This document shows positions 41,364-48,793 of a stretch of 53,305 bases of DNA, in pieces; position 1 is the first letter of the stretch, and each line of letters opens with the position of its first letter. Made by a program: the position numbers and the translations under genes. The stretch is from NCBI GenBank assembly GCA_007845355.1, contig SDRQ01000004.1, forward strand, positions 1 to 53,305, read 5' to 3'. The DNA comes from TM7 phylum sp. oral taxon 352 (lineage in GTDB: Bacteria; Patescibacteriota; Saccharimonadia; Saccharimonadales; Saccharimonadaceae). A model generated the notes under the pieces. The model was not told the origin of the DNA. It was given only the letters and a program-made list of their open reading frames with translations, and did not search any database.

Positions 41364-42590
41364 ATGCCAATTTTTGAATATTTGCTTGTCAATAAAAAGA
41401 AAGAAACCGTCTCTTCAACGATTGAAGCAGCCGACAAACTATCTGCCATTAACAATTTGAGGTCACGCGGACAATTGATAAAAATTGAAGAAAAAGGCGC
41501 AAAAAAAGAGCTTAGTTTTTCTTTCGGCAAGAAAAAGAAAGGCGCCAAGACTGAAGAATTGGTGATGTTTACTCGTCAATTAAGCGCCATGGTTTCAGCT
41601 GGCGTTCCTATTCTTCGTTCCCTTAACTCTATGGCAAAACACGCCGAAAGCGCCAACTTTCGAGACACGATCAACGCTGTTATTAAAGACATTGAAGGTG
41701 GTATGTCTTTCGCGGATGCTCTGAGTAAACATCCAGAAACCTTCAATGATATTTACGTGAACATGGTTGCTGCGGGTGAAACCGGAGGTATTTTGGACGA
41801 TATCTTAAAGCGTCTGGCTCTGCAACAAGAGAAAAACTCATCCATGAAGAAAAAAATTAAAGGCGCCATGACATACCCGATCGTCCTATTAATTATTACG
41901 ATTATTGCCTTCTTTATCCTGATGATCTTCATTATTCCAGTCATCGGTAAAACCATCAAAGATATGGGCGGACCTGACGCCAAATTGCCACTTCTTACTG
42001 AGATTATGCTCGGAATTAGCGATTTTGTAGTGTCGTTTTGGTATATAATCATTCCAATATTTGTCGGAAGCATTTGGCTATTGATTCGCTACATTAAAAC
42101 TCCAAAGGGTCGCGTAAAATTTCACAATATCATCATCAAAGTTCCAGCTGTCGGACCAATTGTTAAAAAGGTGGCAATCGCTCGCTTTACTCGAACCTTT
42201 TCTGCTCTTATCGGCGCGGGCGTGGCTGTGCTTGAAGCGTTAGACGTAACTTCACGTGCCGTCGGAAATGTCGCCTACGAAAAATCCCTTAAAGAAGCCA
42301 CCAAGCGAGTCCAAAACGGTGAAGTCTTATCAAAAATTATCGCCGAACGAGATGATTTATATCCGCCGATTGTTGCGCAAATGTTATCCGTCGGTGAGGA
42401 AACTGGACAAACAGATAAAGTTCTGGTTAAAGTTGCAGACTTTTACGAAGAGGAAGTCGATACGGCAATTGATGGAGTGAGCTCTATTATTGAGCCGGTG
42501 ATGATTGTCGCAATGGGTGTTGTTATTGCCCTGGTCGCGGTCAGCGTCATGGGTCCAATTACAAGTATGGCGGGTCAAGTTAAGGAATAA
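41364..42590 (+). CDS. pilC: type IV pilus inner-membrane platform protein PilC
   Basis: 408 residues with the two repeated T2SSF domains (FTRQLSAMVSAGVPILRSL... and FTRTFSALIGAGVAVLEAL...) and three membrane helices (about 172-195, 222-242 and the C-terminal ~375-400). PilB acts on this protein to add pilins. An Ala/Lys-rich N-terminal extension of ~50 residues precedes the first domain. GGGAG lies 8 nt before the ATG. Confidence 0.95.
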   Translation: MPIFEYLLVNKKKETVSSTIEAADKLSAINNLRSRGQLIKIEEKGAKKELSFSFGKKKKGAKTEELVMFTRQLSAMVSAGVPILRSLNSMAKHAESANFRDTINAVIKDIEGGMSFADALSKHPETFNDIYVNMVAAGETGGILDDILKRLALQQEKNSSMKKKIKGAMTYPIVLLIITIIAFFILMIFIIPVIGKTIKDMGGPDAKLPLLTEIMLGISDFVVSFWYIIIPIFVGSIWLLIRYIKTPKGRVKFHNIIIKVPAVGPIVKKVAIARFTRTFSALIGAGVAVLEALDVTSRAVGNVAYEKSLKEATKRVQNGEVLSKIIAERDDLYPPIVAQMLSVGEETGQTDKVLVKVADFYEEEVDTAIDGVSSIIEPVMIVAMGVVIALVAVSVMGPITSMAGQVKE

Positions 42591-42614
42591 TAGTTTTTCA
42601 AAAAAGCTTATGCT

Positions 42615-42620
42615 ATAATA
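42615..42620 (+). promoter_or_regulatory. -10 box of pilM-N-O
   Basis: TATAAT 27 nt before the pilM GTG, within the 57-bp gap after pilC. It suggests a second promoter for the inner-membrane alignment genes. Confidence 0.55.
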
Positions 42621-42647
42621 CTGACATATAGGTGGGAAAATAATAAC

Positions 42648-43700
42648 GTGTCGAGCATATTTTATAGAAAAAAACCAATTATCGGCCTAGATATCAGCCG
42701 AACAAGCATAAAAGTAATGTCGATTGATAGAAATCGAATGCTGGTTCATGGATATGGATCGATTAATCTCGATTCTCAAAAAAGTGACGGAAATTCTACA
42801 GACAACACCGAATATTTGGCGCAGAATATCAAAACGTTATTGAAGAAAAACGTCGTAGGACAAATTAATAGCAACCGCGTGGCGTTAGGCATACCAACCA
42901 ACCGAACATTTTCGCGGACATTCAGCTTACCTGTGAAAGAAGAAAGCAATATTCGCAGTGCGGTAAATTTGGAAGCCGAACAATACATTCCAGCACCCCT
43001 AGATTCTCTTTATTTGGACTATCGAATCATCAATCGTACGAAAGATGAACTTAGTGTGCTAATGTGTGCCGCACCGAAGAAAATGATTGACAGCATGTTA
43101 GACGCCACAAAACAATGCGGCCTGGAGGTTGCAATAATTGAGCCGAATATCAGCGCAATCGCTAGACTTCTGAAGCGCACAGAAGAAGGAATGCTCCCTA
43201 CTGTTATTGTCGATATAGGCACATCAACTACAGATATCGCGATTCTAGATTCTGATATACGTGTGACGGGCGGCTTAAATGTTGGCGGCTATTCACTCAC
43301 CTTAAATTTAGCTAAAAAAATGAATGTACCGATTGAAACAGCTCATCAATTTAAGGTATTAAACGGATTAAATCCTGGCCCAAGGCAAGCCAGAATCGCA
43401 GGAGCCTTGCACCCAAGTTTGGAAAAAATGACCAACGAAGTTAAGCGTGTTATGCGATATTACACAGACCGCTTCCCTGATGAGAAAAAAATCGAGCAAA
43501 TTCTCATAGTTGGCGGCGGCGGTAATTTGCCAGGAATTGGTGATTTTTTCACAAACGAGCTATTAATGCCAGCGCGCGTGGCAAGTCCGTGGCAAATGCT
43601 CAATTTCGATGGACTAGAGCAGCCGGCAAAACAGCTTCGCTCCCAGCTATCACCAGTTGCGGGACTAGCCTTAATCAAGCAGGAGGATATTTATGATTAA
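42648..43700 (+). CDS. pilM: type IV pilus assembly protein PilM
   Basis: Actin-like cytoplasmic protein linking PilN to the ATPase. ASKHA signatures: phosphate 1 IIGLDISRTSIKVM, phosphate 2 TVIVDIGTSTTDIAIL, adenosine motif ILIVGGGGNLPGIGDFF. 350 residues. Start codon is GTG; GGTGGG lies rather far (12 nt) upstream. Its end overlaps pilN by 8 bp with AGGAGG inside the pilM coding region. Confidence 0.95.
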   Translation: MSSIFYRKKPIIGLDISRTSIKVMSIDRNRMLVHGYGSINLDSQKSDGNSTDNTEYLAQNIKTLLKKNVVGQINSNRVALGIPTNRTFSRTFSLPVKEESNIRSAVNLEAEQYIPAPLDSLYLDYRIINRTKDELSVLMCAAPKKMIDSMLDATKQCGLEVAIIEPNISAIARLLKRTEEGMLPTVIVDIGTSTTDIAILDSDIRVTGGLNVGGYSLTLNLAKKMNVPIETAHQFKVLNGLNPGPRQARIAGALHPSLEKMTNEVKRVMRYYTDRFPDEKKIEQILIVGGGGNLPGIGDFFTNELLMPARVASPWQMLNFDGLEQPAKQLRSQLSPVAGLALIKQEDIYD

Positions 43701-44268
43701 CCTTCTCCCTCCTCAAGAAAAAAAGCAAATCAACGCCGGACGAGTAAATGTCATCTTAAGACGATACTGCATCATATCATTGATATTTGCAGGTTTGCTA
43801 TTCTTAACTATTGGCGGATTTTATCTATTCTTAGAAAATAGCCGCACTTCAGCTCAAGCTAACATCGACGAAGGAAACGCTAAGCTTGCTCAATACCAAT
43901 CGACACAAAAAGAAGTTAGCGAGTTTAAGAAAGACCTCGACTCGGCTAAGGCGATCATTAGCAACGAGGCCCATTACTCTACAATTATCCCAAAAATTGC
44001 ACAGTACATCCCATCAGGCATGGTTTTGGATTCTCTGGCATTAGACACTTCAGCGCTAGATAAGCCGTTGTCATTAACAGCTCTTGGAAAAAATAGGGAT
44101 GACGCCATCCGAATAAAAACCAGCTTAGAAAAGTCAGAAATATTTAGTAACGTTCACCTCGAGACCGTTGTTTATAGCGATGGAAACCAATTGTCAGACA
44201 AGCCTGCAGATTATCCAATCACTATAACAATTAGCGTTACACCAAAGCCAGAGGTCTTAAAGCAATGA
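43693..44268 (+). CDS. pilN: type IV pilus inner-membrane protein PilN
   Basis: 191 residues: short N-terminal motif MINLLPPQEKKQINAGR (the PilN INLLP box that binds PilM), one membrane helix (YCIISLIFAGLLFLTIGGFYLFL), coiled coil and a C-terminal ferredoxin-like fold. Good Shine-Dalgarno (AGGAGG, 6 nt). ATGA overlap with pilO. Confidence 0.92.
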   Translation: MINLLPPQEKKQINAGRVNVILRRYCIISLIFAGLLFLTIGGFYLFLENSRTSAQANIDEGNAKLAQYQSTQKEVSEFKKDLDSAKAIISNEAHYSTIIPKIAQYIPSGMVLDSLALDTSALDKPLSLTALGKNRDDAIRIKTSLEKSEIFSNVHLETVVYSDGNQLSDKPADYPITITISVTPKPEVLKQ

Positions 44269-44858
44269 AAAAAGTTCTAAATGCCAGCATCGCGCGAATT
44301 GTCCTGTCGTTATTATTGCTCATAATATTATCAGCAATGGTAGGACTAGTTATTTTCGCCTATTCATTCTTAAGTAAAACATCAGAAGAAGTTGGAAAAA
44401 TGCAAACAGAAGCAATTGCAGTTGATGCAAAAATACAAAGTTTGCTAGCGTCAAAATCTCAGCTCGACCGCAATTCCGACACAGTTAAAAAAGCAAAGAA
44501 TATCGTCTCAGAATCGAAACTTTATCAATATCAGAATCAGATTATTAAGGATTTAAATACCTACGCCGACCGCGCCGGCATTCCGATTAAAGCTTTCTCT
44601 TTCCAAAACGAACCAACAACTTCTGCTAAGACAGCGAAATCTAGCAAGCGGACACCCGCCAGCCTTGCTGGGGTGAAAAGCACTTTCGTATCAATTCAAT
44701 TGGGAGATCATATAGATTACACGAAATTCCTACATTTCCTTAGTCTTATTGAAAAAAATGTCACCCGAATGCAGCTTTTAGGCGTGTCAATTTCCAGAGG
44801 CGCAAATAATCATGAAATATCAATCCAATCACTTGAAGTAAAGGTTTATACACGATGA
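44265..44858 (+). CDS. pilO: type IV pilus inner-membrane protein PilO
   Basis: 197 residues: N-terminal membrane helix (IVLSLLLLIILSAMVGLVIFAYSFL), coiled coil (KMQTEAIAVDAKIQSLLASKSQ), then a periplasmic-type domain. Weakly conserved, as PilO usually is; the call rests on topology and on the order pilM-pilN-pilO. Overlaps both neighbours by 4 bp (ATGA). Confidence 0.85.
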   Translation: MKKVLNASIARIVLSLLLLIILSAMVGLVIFAYSFLSKTSEEVGKMQTEAIAVDAKIQSLLASKSQLDRNSDTVKKAKNIVSESKLYQYQNQIIKDLNTYADRAGIPIKAFSFQNEPTTSAKTAKSSKRTPASLAGVKSTFVSIQLGDHIDYTKFLHFLSLIEKNVTRMQLLGVSISRGANNHEISIQSLEVKVYTR

Positions 44859-45139
44859 GTCCATCAATATCAGAACAGCTCGAACCAATCGTAAAATCAC
44901 TATCTAAATTCCTGTGGCGATTTCATGTGATAATATATAGCGTTGTCGTAATCGGAGGCGTAGCGATCGCGATATTTCTTTTGAGCGGACTTTTAGCAGT
45001 TTCTACCGAAGAACCACAAACCGCATCAATAAGCTTCGATAAAAAAACCATGAAAATTATTAAAGACTTCCGACCATCAACTTCAACAAACGACTCATTT
45101 AGTCTGCCGGCTGGTCGCTCCAATCCATTTGCCGAATAG
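44855..45139 (+). CDS. small membrane protein in the PilP position
   Basis: 94 residues with one membrane helix (VIIYSVVVIGGVAIAIFLLSGLLAV) and an extracytoplasmic tail ending LPAGRSNPFAE. It follows pilO with an ATGA overlap, exactly where pilP sits in Gram-negatives. PilP is a lipoprotein contacting the outer-membrane secretin; this protein lacks a lipobox and a secretin is not expected in Saccharibacteria. It may be a CPR-specific alignment subunit. The family is not recognised. Confidence 0.65.
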   Translation: MSPSISEQLEPIVKSLSKFLWRFHVIIYSVVVIGGVAIAIFLLSGLLAVSTEEPQTASISFDKKTMKIIKDFRPSTSTNDSFSLPAGRSNPFAE

Positions 45140-45151
45140 AACGTAACCGTT

Positions 45152-45157
45152 TATAAT
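45152..45157 (+). promoter_or_regulatory. -10 box of the PRC-barrel gene, leaderless
   Basis: TATAAT ends 6 nt before the ATG at 45164. Confidence 0.65.
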
Positions 45158-45163
45158 ATAGTT

Positions 45164-45751
45164 ATGCTTATATCCGCAGATCGCTTCCTTGATATTCCCG
45201 TCATGAGTCTTCAGACGGGCTCCGAACTGGCGCGAACATCGCGAGAAATTATCAATCCGAAGAATCTATCTATAATCGCATATGAGCTCGAGGGGCGACT
45301 TTTAGACCAACACCCTAGCCTACTTCGTATTGACGACGTCAGAGAAATTGGACCGCTCGGTATGATTATCGATTCAACCGATGAGATCATAGGCATTGAT
45401 GATGTGATTACTATAAAAGAAATTTATGAAATCAATTTTGCATTAAAAGACAAGTTGGTTATTGATGAAAAAAATAAGAAAATCGGAAAAGTTATCGGAT
45501 ATACGTTGGCGGCTGGGAATTTTATTATACAACAACTCCGAATTCGGCGACCGTTCTTGAAAAGTTTTGGCGACACAGAGCTGCTTATTCATCGTTCTCA
45601 GATTATAAAAGTAACCGACGATAAAATCGTTGTAAAATCAGCAACTATCTCGCACATAGCCGAAAAAACGCCTATTCCGCAGATAAATTCATACGAAAAT
45701 CCATTCCGTAAGCAGCCTCGTCCGCAACCAGAATCTACAAAAGTTGATTAA
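45164..45751 (+). CDS. PRC-barrel domain protein
   Basis: 195 residues holding two PRC-barrel-like segments: residues ~1-75 (SADRFLDIPVMSLQTGSELARTSREII, LSIIAYELEG) and ~85-165 (ALKDKLVIDEKNKKIGKVIGYTLAAGN). The family binds RNA-processing or photosynthetic partners in other bacteria; here its partner is unknown. Placed behind the pil genes but with its own leaderless promoter. Its stop shares TTAA with recX (45748-45751). Confidence 0.75.
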   Translation: MLISADRFLDIPVMSLQTGSELARTSREIINPKNLSIIAYELEGRLLDQHPSLLRIDDVREIGPLGMIIDSTDEIIGIDDVITIKEIYEINFALKDKLVIDEKNKKIGKVIGYTLAAGNFIIQQLRIRRPFLKSFGDTELLIHRSQIIKVTDDKIVVKSATISHIAEKTPIPQINSYENPFRKQPRPQPESTKVD

Positions 45752-46401
45752 TCTTTTGGGTTTTCAAGGGCCTTCTTAATGTCGTCGTAAGAAAAACCCT
45801 GCCTAGCCAAATATTGCATAAACTTCTGTTGGTCGCTATATCGATAACGTTTTTTAGCAATAATCTTCCGCAATTCCTCGTCATCAGAGCGAATATTCTC
45901 TTTAACTAACGACTCAATCGTTGTATTATCAATTCCCTTTTGCGTCAGTTCCAATTTCAAACGACGAATACTGGCGCCTTTTTTCATGAACCGCTGCTCA
46001 AACCAAAATCGAGCAAATTTTTCATCGTCCAAATATTTTTTCTCAATAAGACGATCCAAGACGCGCTCAGCAATCTCCGGCTTTATTCCAGGACGTTCAA
46101 TAATTTTTCCAGTTTTCGCTGAACGTCGACGAGTGGCTAGCGTTTTCCGACGCAGATAATCACATACTTCTTTGATGGCTCGCGGACGCATTAAGCAGTA
46201 CTCTATAGACCTAGCATACAACTTGCCAAACTGACTATCGTCTTCTAGCTTCGAAATTTCCTCTTCCGTATATTCGCGACCAATCTTAATGCCTAGTTCG
46301 CCGACCTGAAATACGTCCAAGCTAAAACGATATTTCCCGTCAACACTTACATTGACACGATTTTTATCACGAGCCTGAAGAGAAATATCGGTGATTTTCA
46401 T
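45748..46401 (-). CDS. recX: regulatory protein RecX
   Basis: Modulator of RecA filaments. Three-helix repeats are visible: CLMRPRAIKEVCDYLRRK, LIEKKYLDDEKFARFWFEQR with the classic FARFWFEQRFMKKGASIRRLKLEL, and YSDQQKFMQYLARQGFSYDDIKKAL. 217 residues. It lies 11 bp downstream of recA in the same direction, the usual arrangement. Confidence 0.93.
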   Translation of the reverse strand: MKITDISLQARDKNRVNVSVDGKYRFSLDVFQVGELGIKIGREYTEEEISKLEDDSQFGKLYARSIEYCLMRPRAIKEVCDYLRRKTLATRRRSAKTGKIIERPGIKPEIAERVLDRLIEKKYLDDEKFARFWFEQRFMKKGASIRRLKLELTQKGIDNTTIESLVKENIRSDDEELRKIIAKKRYRYSDQQKFMQYLARQGFSYDDIKKALENPKD

Positions 46402-46412
46402 CTATATATGAA

Positions 46413-47468
46413 TTAACTTTCCGCTTCCTTCACTTTATCACGCACTTTCTGATCAATTTCCGCCAAAACCTCAGGATTTTCCTTCAAGTAATTCTTCGTC
46501 TTGTCGCGCCCTTGACCAATCGTTTCGCCGTTATATTTATAAAACGCACCAGATTTTTCAACTATACCGTGCGTTGCCGCCAAGTCCAGAATATCGCCAG
46601 TTTTACTAATTCCCTCGTTGTACATGATGTCAAATTCAGCCACACGGAACGGCGGTGCAATCTTATTCTTCACGACCTTAATTTTTGTGCGGTTACCAAT
46701 AATATCATCGCCAACTTTGATCTGACCAATTCGACGAATGTCAATTCGTTGCGACGCATAAAACTTTAACGCATTTCCGCCAGTTGTCGTTTCAGGATTG
46801 CCAAACATCACGCCAATTTTCATACGAATCTGATTGATAAAGATCACCGTGGCTTTTGACTTATTGATAATTCCCGTCAATTTACGTAGAGCCTGACTCA
46901 TCAATCGAGCCTGAAGACCCATATGAGAATCGCCCATATCGCCATCAATTTCAGCCTGTGGCGTCAAGGCAGCCACCGAGTCAACTATCACCAAATCCAC
47001 CGCATTCGAACGAACCAACGTCTCCGTAATTTCCAATGCTTGCTCGCCGTTATCTGGCTGAGAAACCAACAAATTTTCCGTGTCCACGCCTAGACGCTTA
47101 GCGTATGCTGGATCAAGGGCGTGCTCAGCATCAATAAACGCTGCCGTTCCACCCTGCTTCTGAATTTCTGCAATAGCGTGAAGCGTCAATGTTGTCTTAC
47201 CCGAACTTTCTGGACCATAAATTTCTATGATACGACCTTTTGGATATCCGCCACCGAGCGCCAAATCCAAACTCAAAGCACCAGAAGGAATTACTTCAAC
47301 ATCGACTTTATGAGCCTCGCCCAATTTCATAATTGATCCGTCGCCAAACTGCTTGGTGATTTGATCCATTGCTAGACCAAGCGCCTTAAGCTTACCTTCA
47401 TCAACTTTTTTATCCGATGCCTGACTTGACTTTTCTGGATTTACTGTTTTACTGTCTGATTTTGCCAT
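46413..47468 (-). CDS. recA: recombinase RecA
   Basis: Strand exchange and repair. Walker [18 protein letters not shown], Walker [14 protein letters not shown]1/L2 region [15 protein letters not shown] and [18 protein letters not shown]-terminal domain to residue 351. GGAGGG lies 5-7 nt before the ATG. Unlike most neighbours it has a 5' leader: TATAAT (47496-47501) lies 27 nt upstream. No obvious LexA-type box is recognised. Confidence 0.98.
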   Translation of the reverse strand: MAKSDSKTVNPEKSSQASDKKVDEGKLKALGLAMDQITKQFGDGSIMKLGEAHKVDVEVIPSGALSLDLALGGGYPKGRIIEIYGPESSGKTTLTLHAIAEIQKQGGTAAFIDAEHALDPAYAKRLGVDTENLLVSQPDNGEQALEITETLVRSNAVDLVIVDSVAALTPQAEIDGDMGDSHMGLQARLMSQALRKLTGIINKSKATVIFINQIRMKIGVMFGNPETTTGGNALKFYASQRIDIRRIGQIKVGDDIIGNRTKIKVVKNKIAPPFRVAEFDIMYNEGISKTGDILDLAATHGIVEKSGAFYKYNGETIGQGRDKTKNYLKENPEVLAEIDQKVRDKVKEAES

Positions 47469-47495
47469 AGCATTCCCTCCTTAGTTACTTCTTTT

Positions 47496-47501
47496 ATTAT
47501 A
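47496..47501 (-). promoter_or_regulatory. -10 box of recA (leadered)
   Basis: TATAAT on the minus strand, 27 nt before the recA ATG, with a strong Shine-Dalgarno in the leader. It contrasts with the leaderless pattern. Confidence 0.6.
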
Positions 47502-47522
47502 CCGATTTGTCGCAAGATTTGC

Positions 47523-47528
47523 TATAAT
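47523..47528 (+). promoter_or_regulatory. -10 box of the pseudopilin gene, leaderless
   Basis: TATAAT ends 7 nt before the ATG at 47536. Confidence 0.65.
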
Positions 47529-47535
47529 TACATTC

Positions 47536-47928
47536 ATGAATAAGCGAAACGGTTTCACTATTATTGAACTTTTGGTTGTAGCGACTTTCTTGATTATCAT
47601 CGCAATCTTAGGTTTCTCACAATATACAAAATTGACCAACGAATCAAACAACGCCGAAAAACGCACCGCGATTAACGCCATGCATTATAGCCTGGAAGAA
47701 GGTTTTTACGTTAAAAATGGCTATTACCCAGAGAAGTTAGAAGAAGGCACGCTTCCGACTATGGATCCTGCATTGTTAAAAGATCCACAAGGTAAGAAAA
47801 TTGGCGAAAAAGACAGCAGTTATCGTTATGAATCTTCAAATTGTAATGACGGAAAATGTAAGTCATACAAACTCGTTGCGACACTTGTCGATGAAGATGA
47901 CTATATAAAAGAAAGTCGCCATAAATAA
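47536..47928 (+). CDS. type IV pilin-like protein
   Basis: 130 residues. Leader MNKRNG, then FTIIELLVVATFLIIIAILGFSQYTKL with Glu at +5. The globular part is short and charged, with a YYPEKLEEGTLPT segment like that of GspG/pilin-type proteins and one Cys pair (NCNDGKCKS). A single gene away from the pilus operon, divergent from recA. It could be a competence-type pseudopilin, which would fit DNA uptake next to recA, but that is an inference from position. Confidence 0.88.
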   Translation: MNKRNGFTIIELLVVATFLIIIAILGFSQYTKLTNESNNAEKRTAINAMHYSLEEGFYVKNGYYPEKLEEGTLPTMDPALLKDPQGKKIGEKDSSYRYESSNCNDGKCKSYKLVATLVDEDDYIKESRHK

Positions 47929-47932
47929 TTAG

Positions 47933-48769
47933 CTAATCATCACAAACAGGACGGCCATTCTTAAAGTCTTCAATGGCATTATTGATTATCGCAATTTGCT
48001 TGCGTGGATTTGCCACAAAATGGAATATATATGTCGTTTCTTCACCCTCGGTGCTGAGGCGAATCGTGCCGTAATTGAAAAGAGTCTGAATAATTCCTGA
48101 CTGACGGAAGCTTGCATCTTCAATACTGCCTAAGCTCACCGTTTGCTCATGCCTATAAAATAAGCTACCTTGGATTTCCTGAATCACACTTTCGTTGGTC
48201 ATGTAAAAATGATTCTGCAAATATATCCACAAGGATACCGCACCACCAAGCGCAACCAACCCAATAAGCAACATCGCCACGCCAAACACATCGGTCAGTG
48301 AAGGCATCGGCGAGATAATTGCGTCACGAGCAATTGACGGATAAAACATCACAAACACCATGATCATCACCACCAAGAAAACCGAAATTCCCGTCGGAAT
48401 AAGCATACCAATTGGATGGCGCTTAATATCCAAAATAATATATTCGCCTTCGCTCAAATTGAGATTCGGGTATTGCTGAACTGATTTTTCATGCTTTTGT
48501 TTCAAGTCATCGCTAATAGTAAACGGCTTCGGGTCAATATCCCTGGCAACATGTACGACTTGCGGCTCATTAGCATATTGACTACGCAATCGCGGATCAA
48601 AATTCTCCCCATCAATAATTTCTGGTCTTGCCGTCACATAAGAATTCTTCTGCGCCACAACCGGAGCCGGACGACCAGTCTGTGGTGGATGATGGTACAG
48701 TGGTCGACCATCAGCATCGTACGCAACAGGCTGCGTTAAATCTTCTGACGAGGATGTTTGTGGATTCAT
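47933..48769 (-). CDS. bacterial PH-domain (bPH2/DUF304) membrane protein
   Basis: 278 residues. Residues ~1-115 are hydrophilic and Pro-rich (LYHHPPQTGRPAPVV). Then LSEGEYIILDIKRHPIGM leads into two membrane helices (LIPTGISVFLVVMIMVFVMFY and VFGVAMLLIGLVALGGAVSLWIYL). The C-terminal bPH2 domain follows (FYMTNESVIQEIQGSLFYRHEQTVSLGSIEDASF, a typical DUF304 strand pattern). Role unknown. TATAAT ends 6 nt before the ATG. Stops 4 bp from the converging pseudopilin gene. Confidence 0.85.
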   Translation of the reverse strand: MNPQTSSSEDLTQPVAYDADGRPLYHHPPQTGRPAPVVAQKNSYVTARPEIIDGENFDPRLRSQYANEPQVVHVARDIDPKPFTISDDLKQKHEKSVQQYPNLNLSEGEYIILDIKRHPIGMLIPTGISVFLVVMIMVFVMFYPSIARDAIISPMPSLTDVFGVAMLLIGLVALGGAVSLWIYLQNHFYMTNESVIQEIQGSLFYRHEQTVSLGSIEDASFRQSGIIQTLFNYGTIRLSTEGEETTYIFHFVANPRKQIAIINNAIEDFKNGRPVCDD

Positions 48770-48775
48770 GCCTAT

Positions 48776-48781
48776 ATTATA
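48776..48781 (-). promoter_or_regulatory. -10 box of the PH-domain gene, leaderless
   Basis: TATAAT on the minus strand, 6 nt before the ATG at 48769. Confidence 0.65.
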
Positions 48782-48793
48782 GCACGACAGAAC

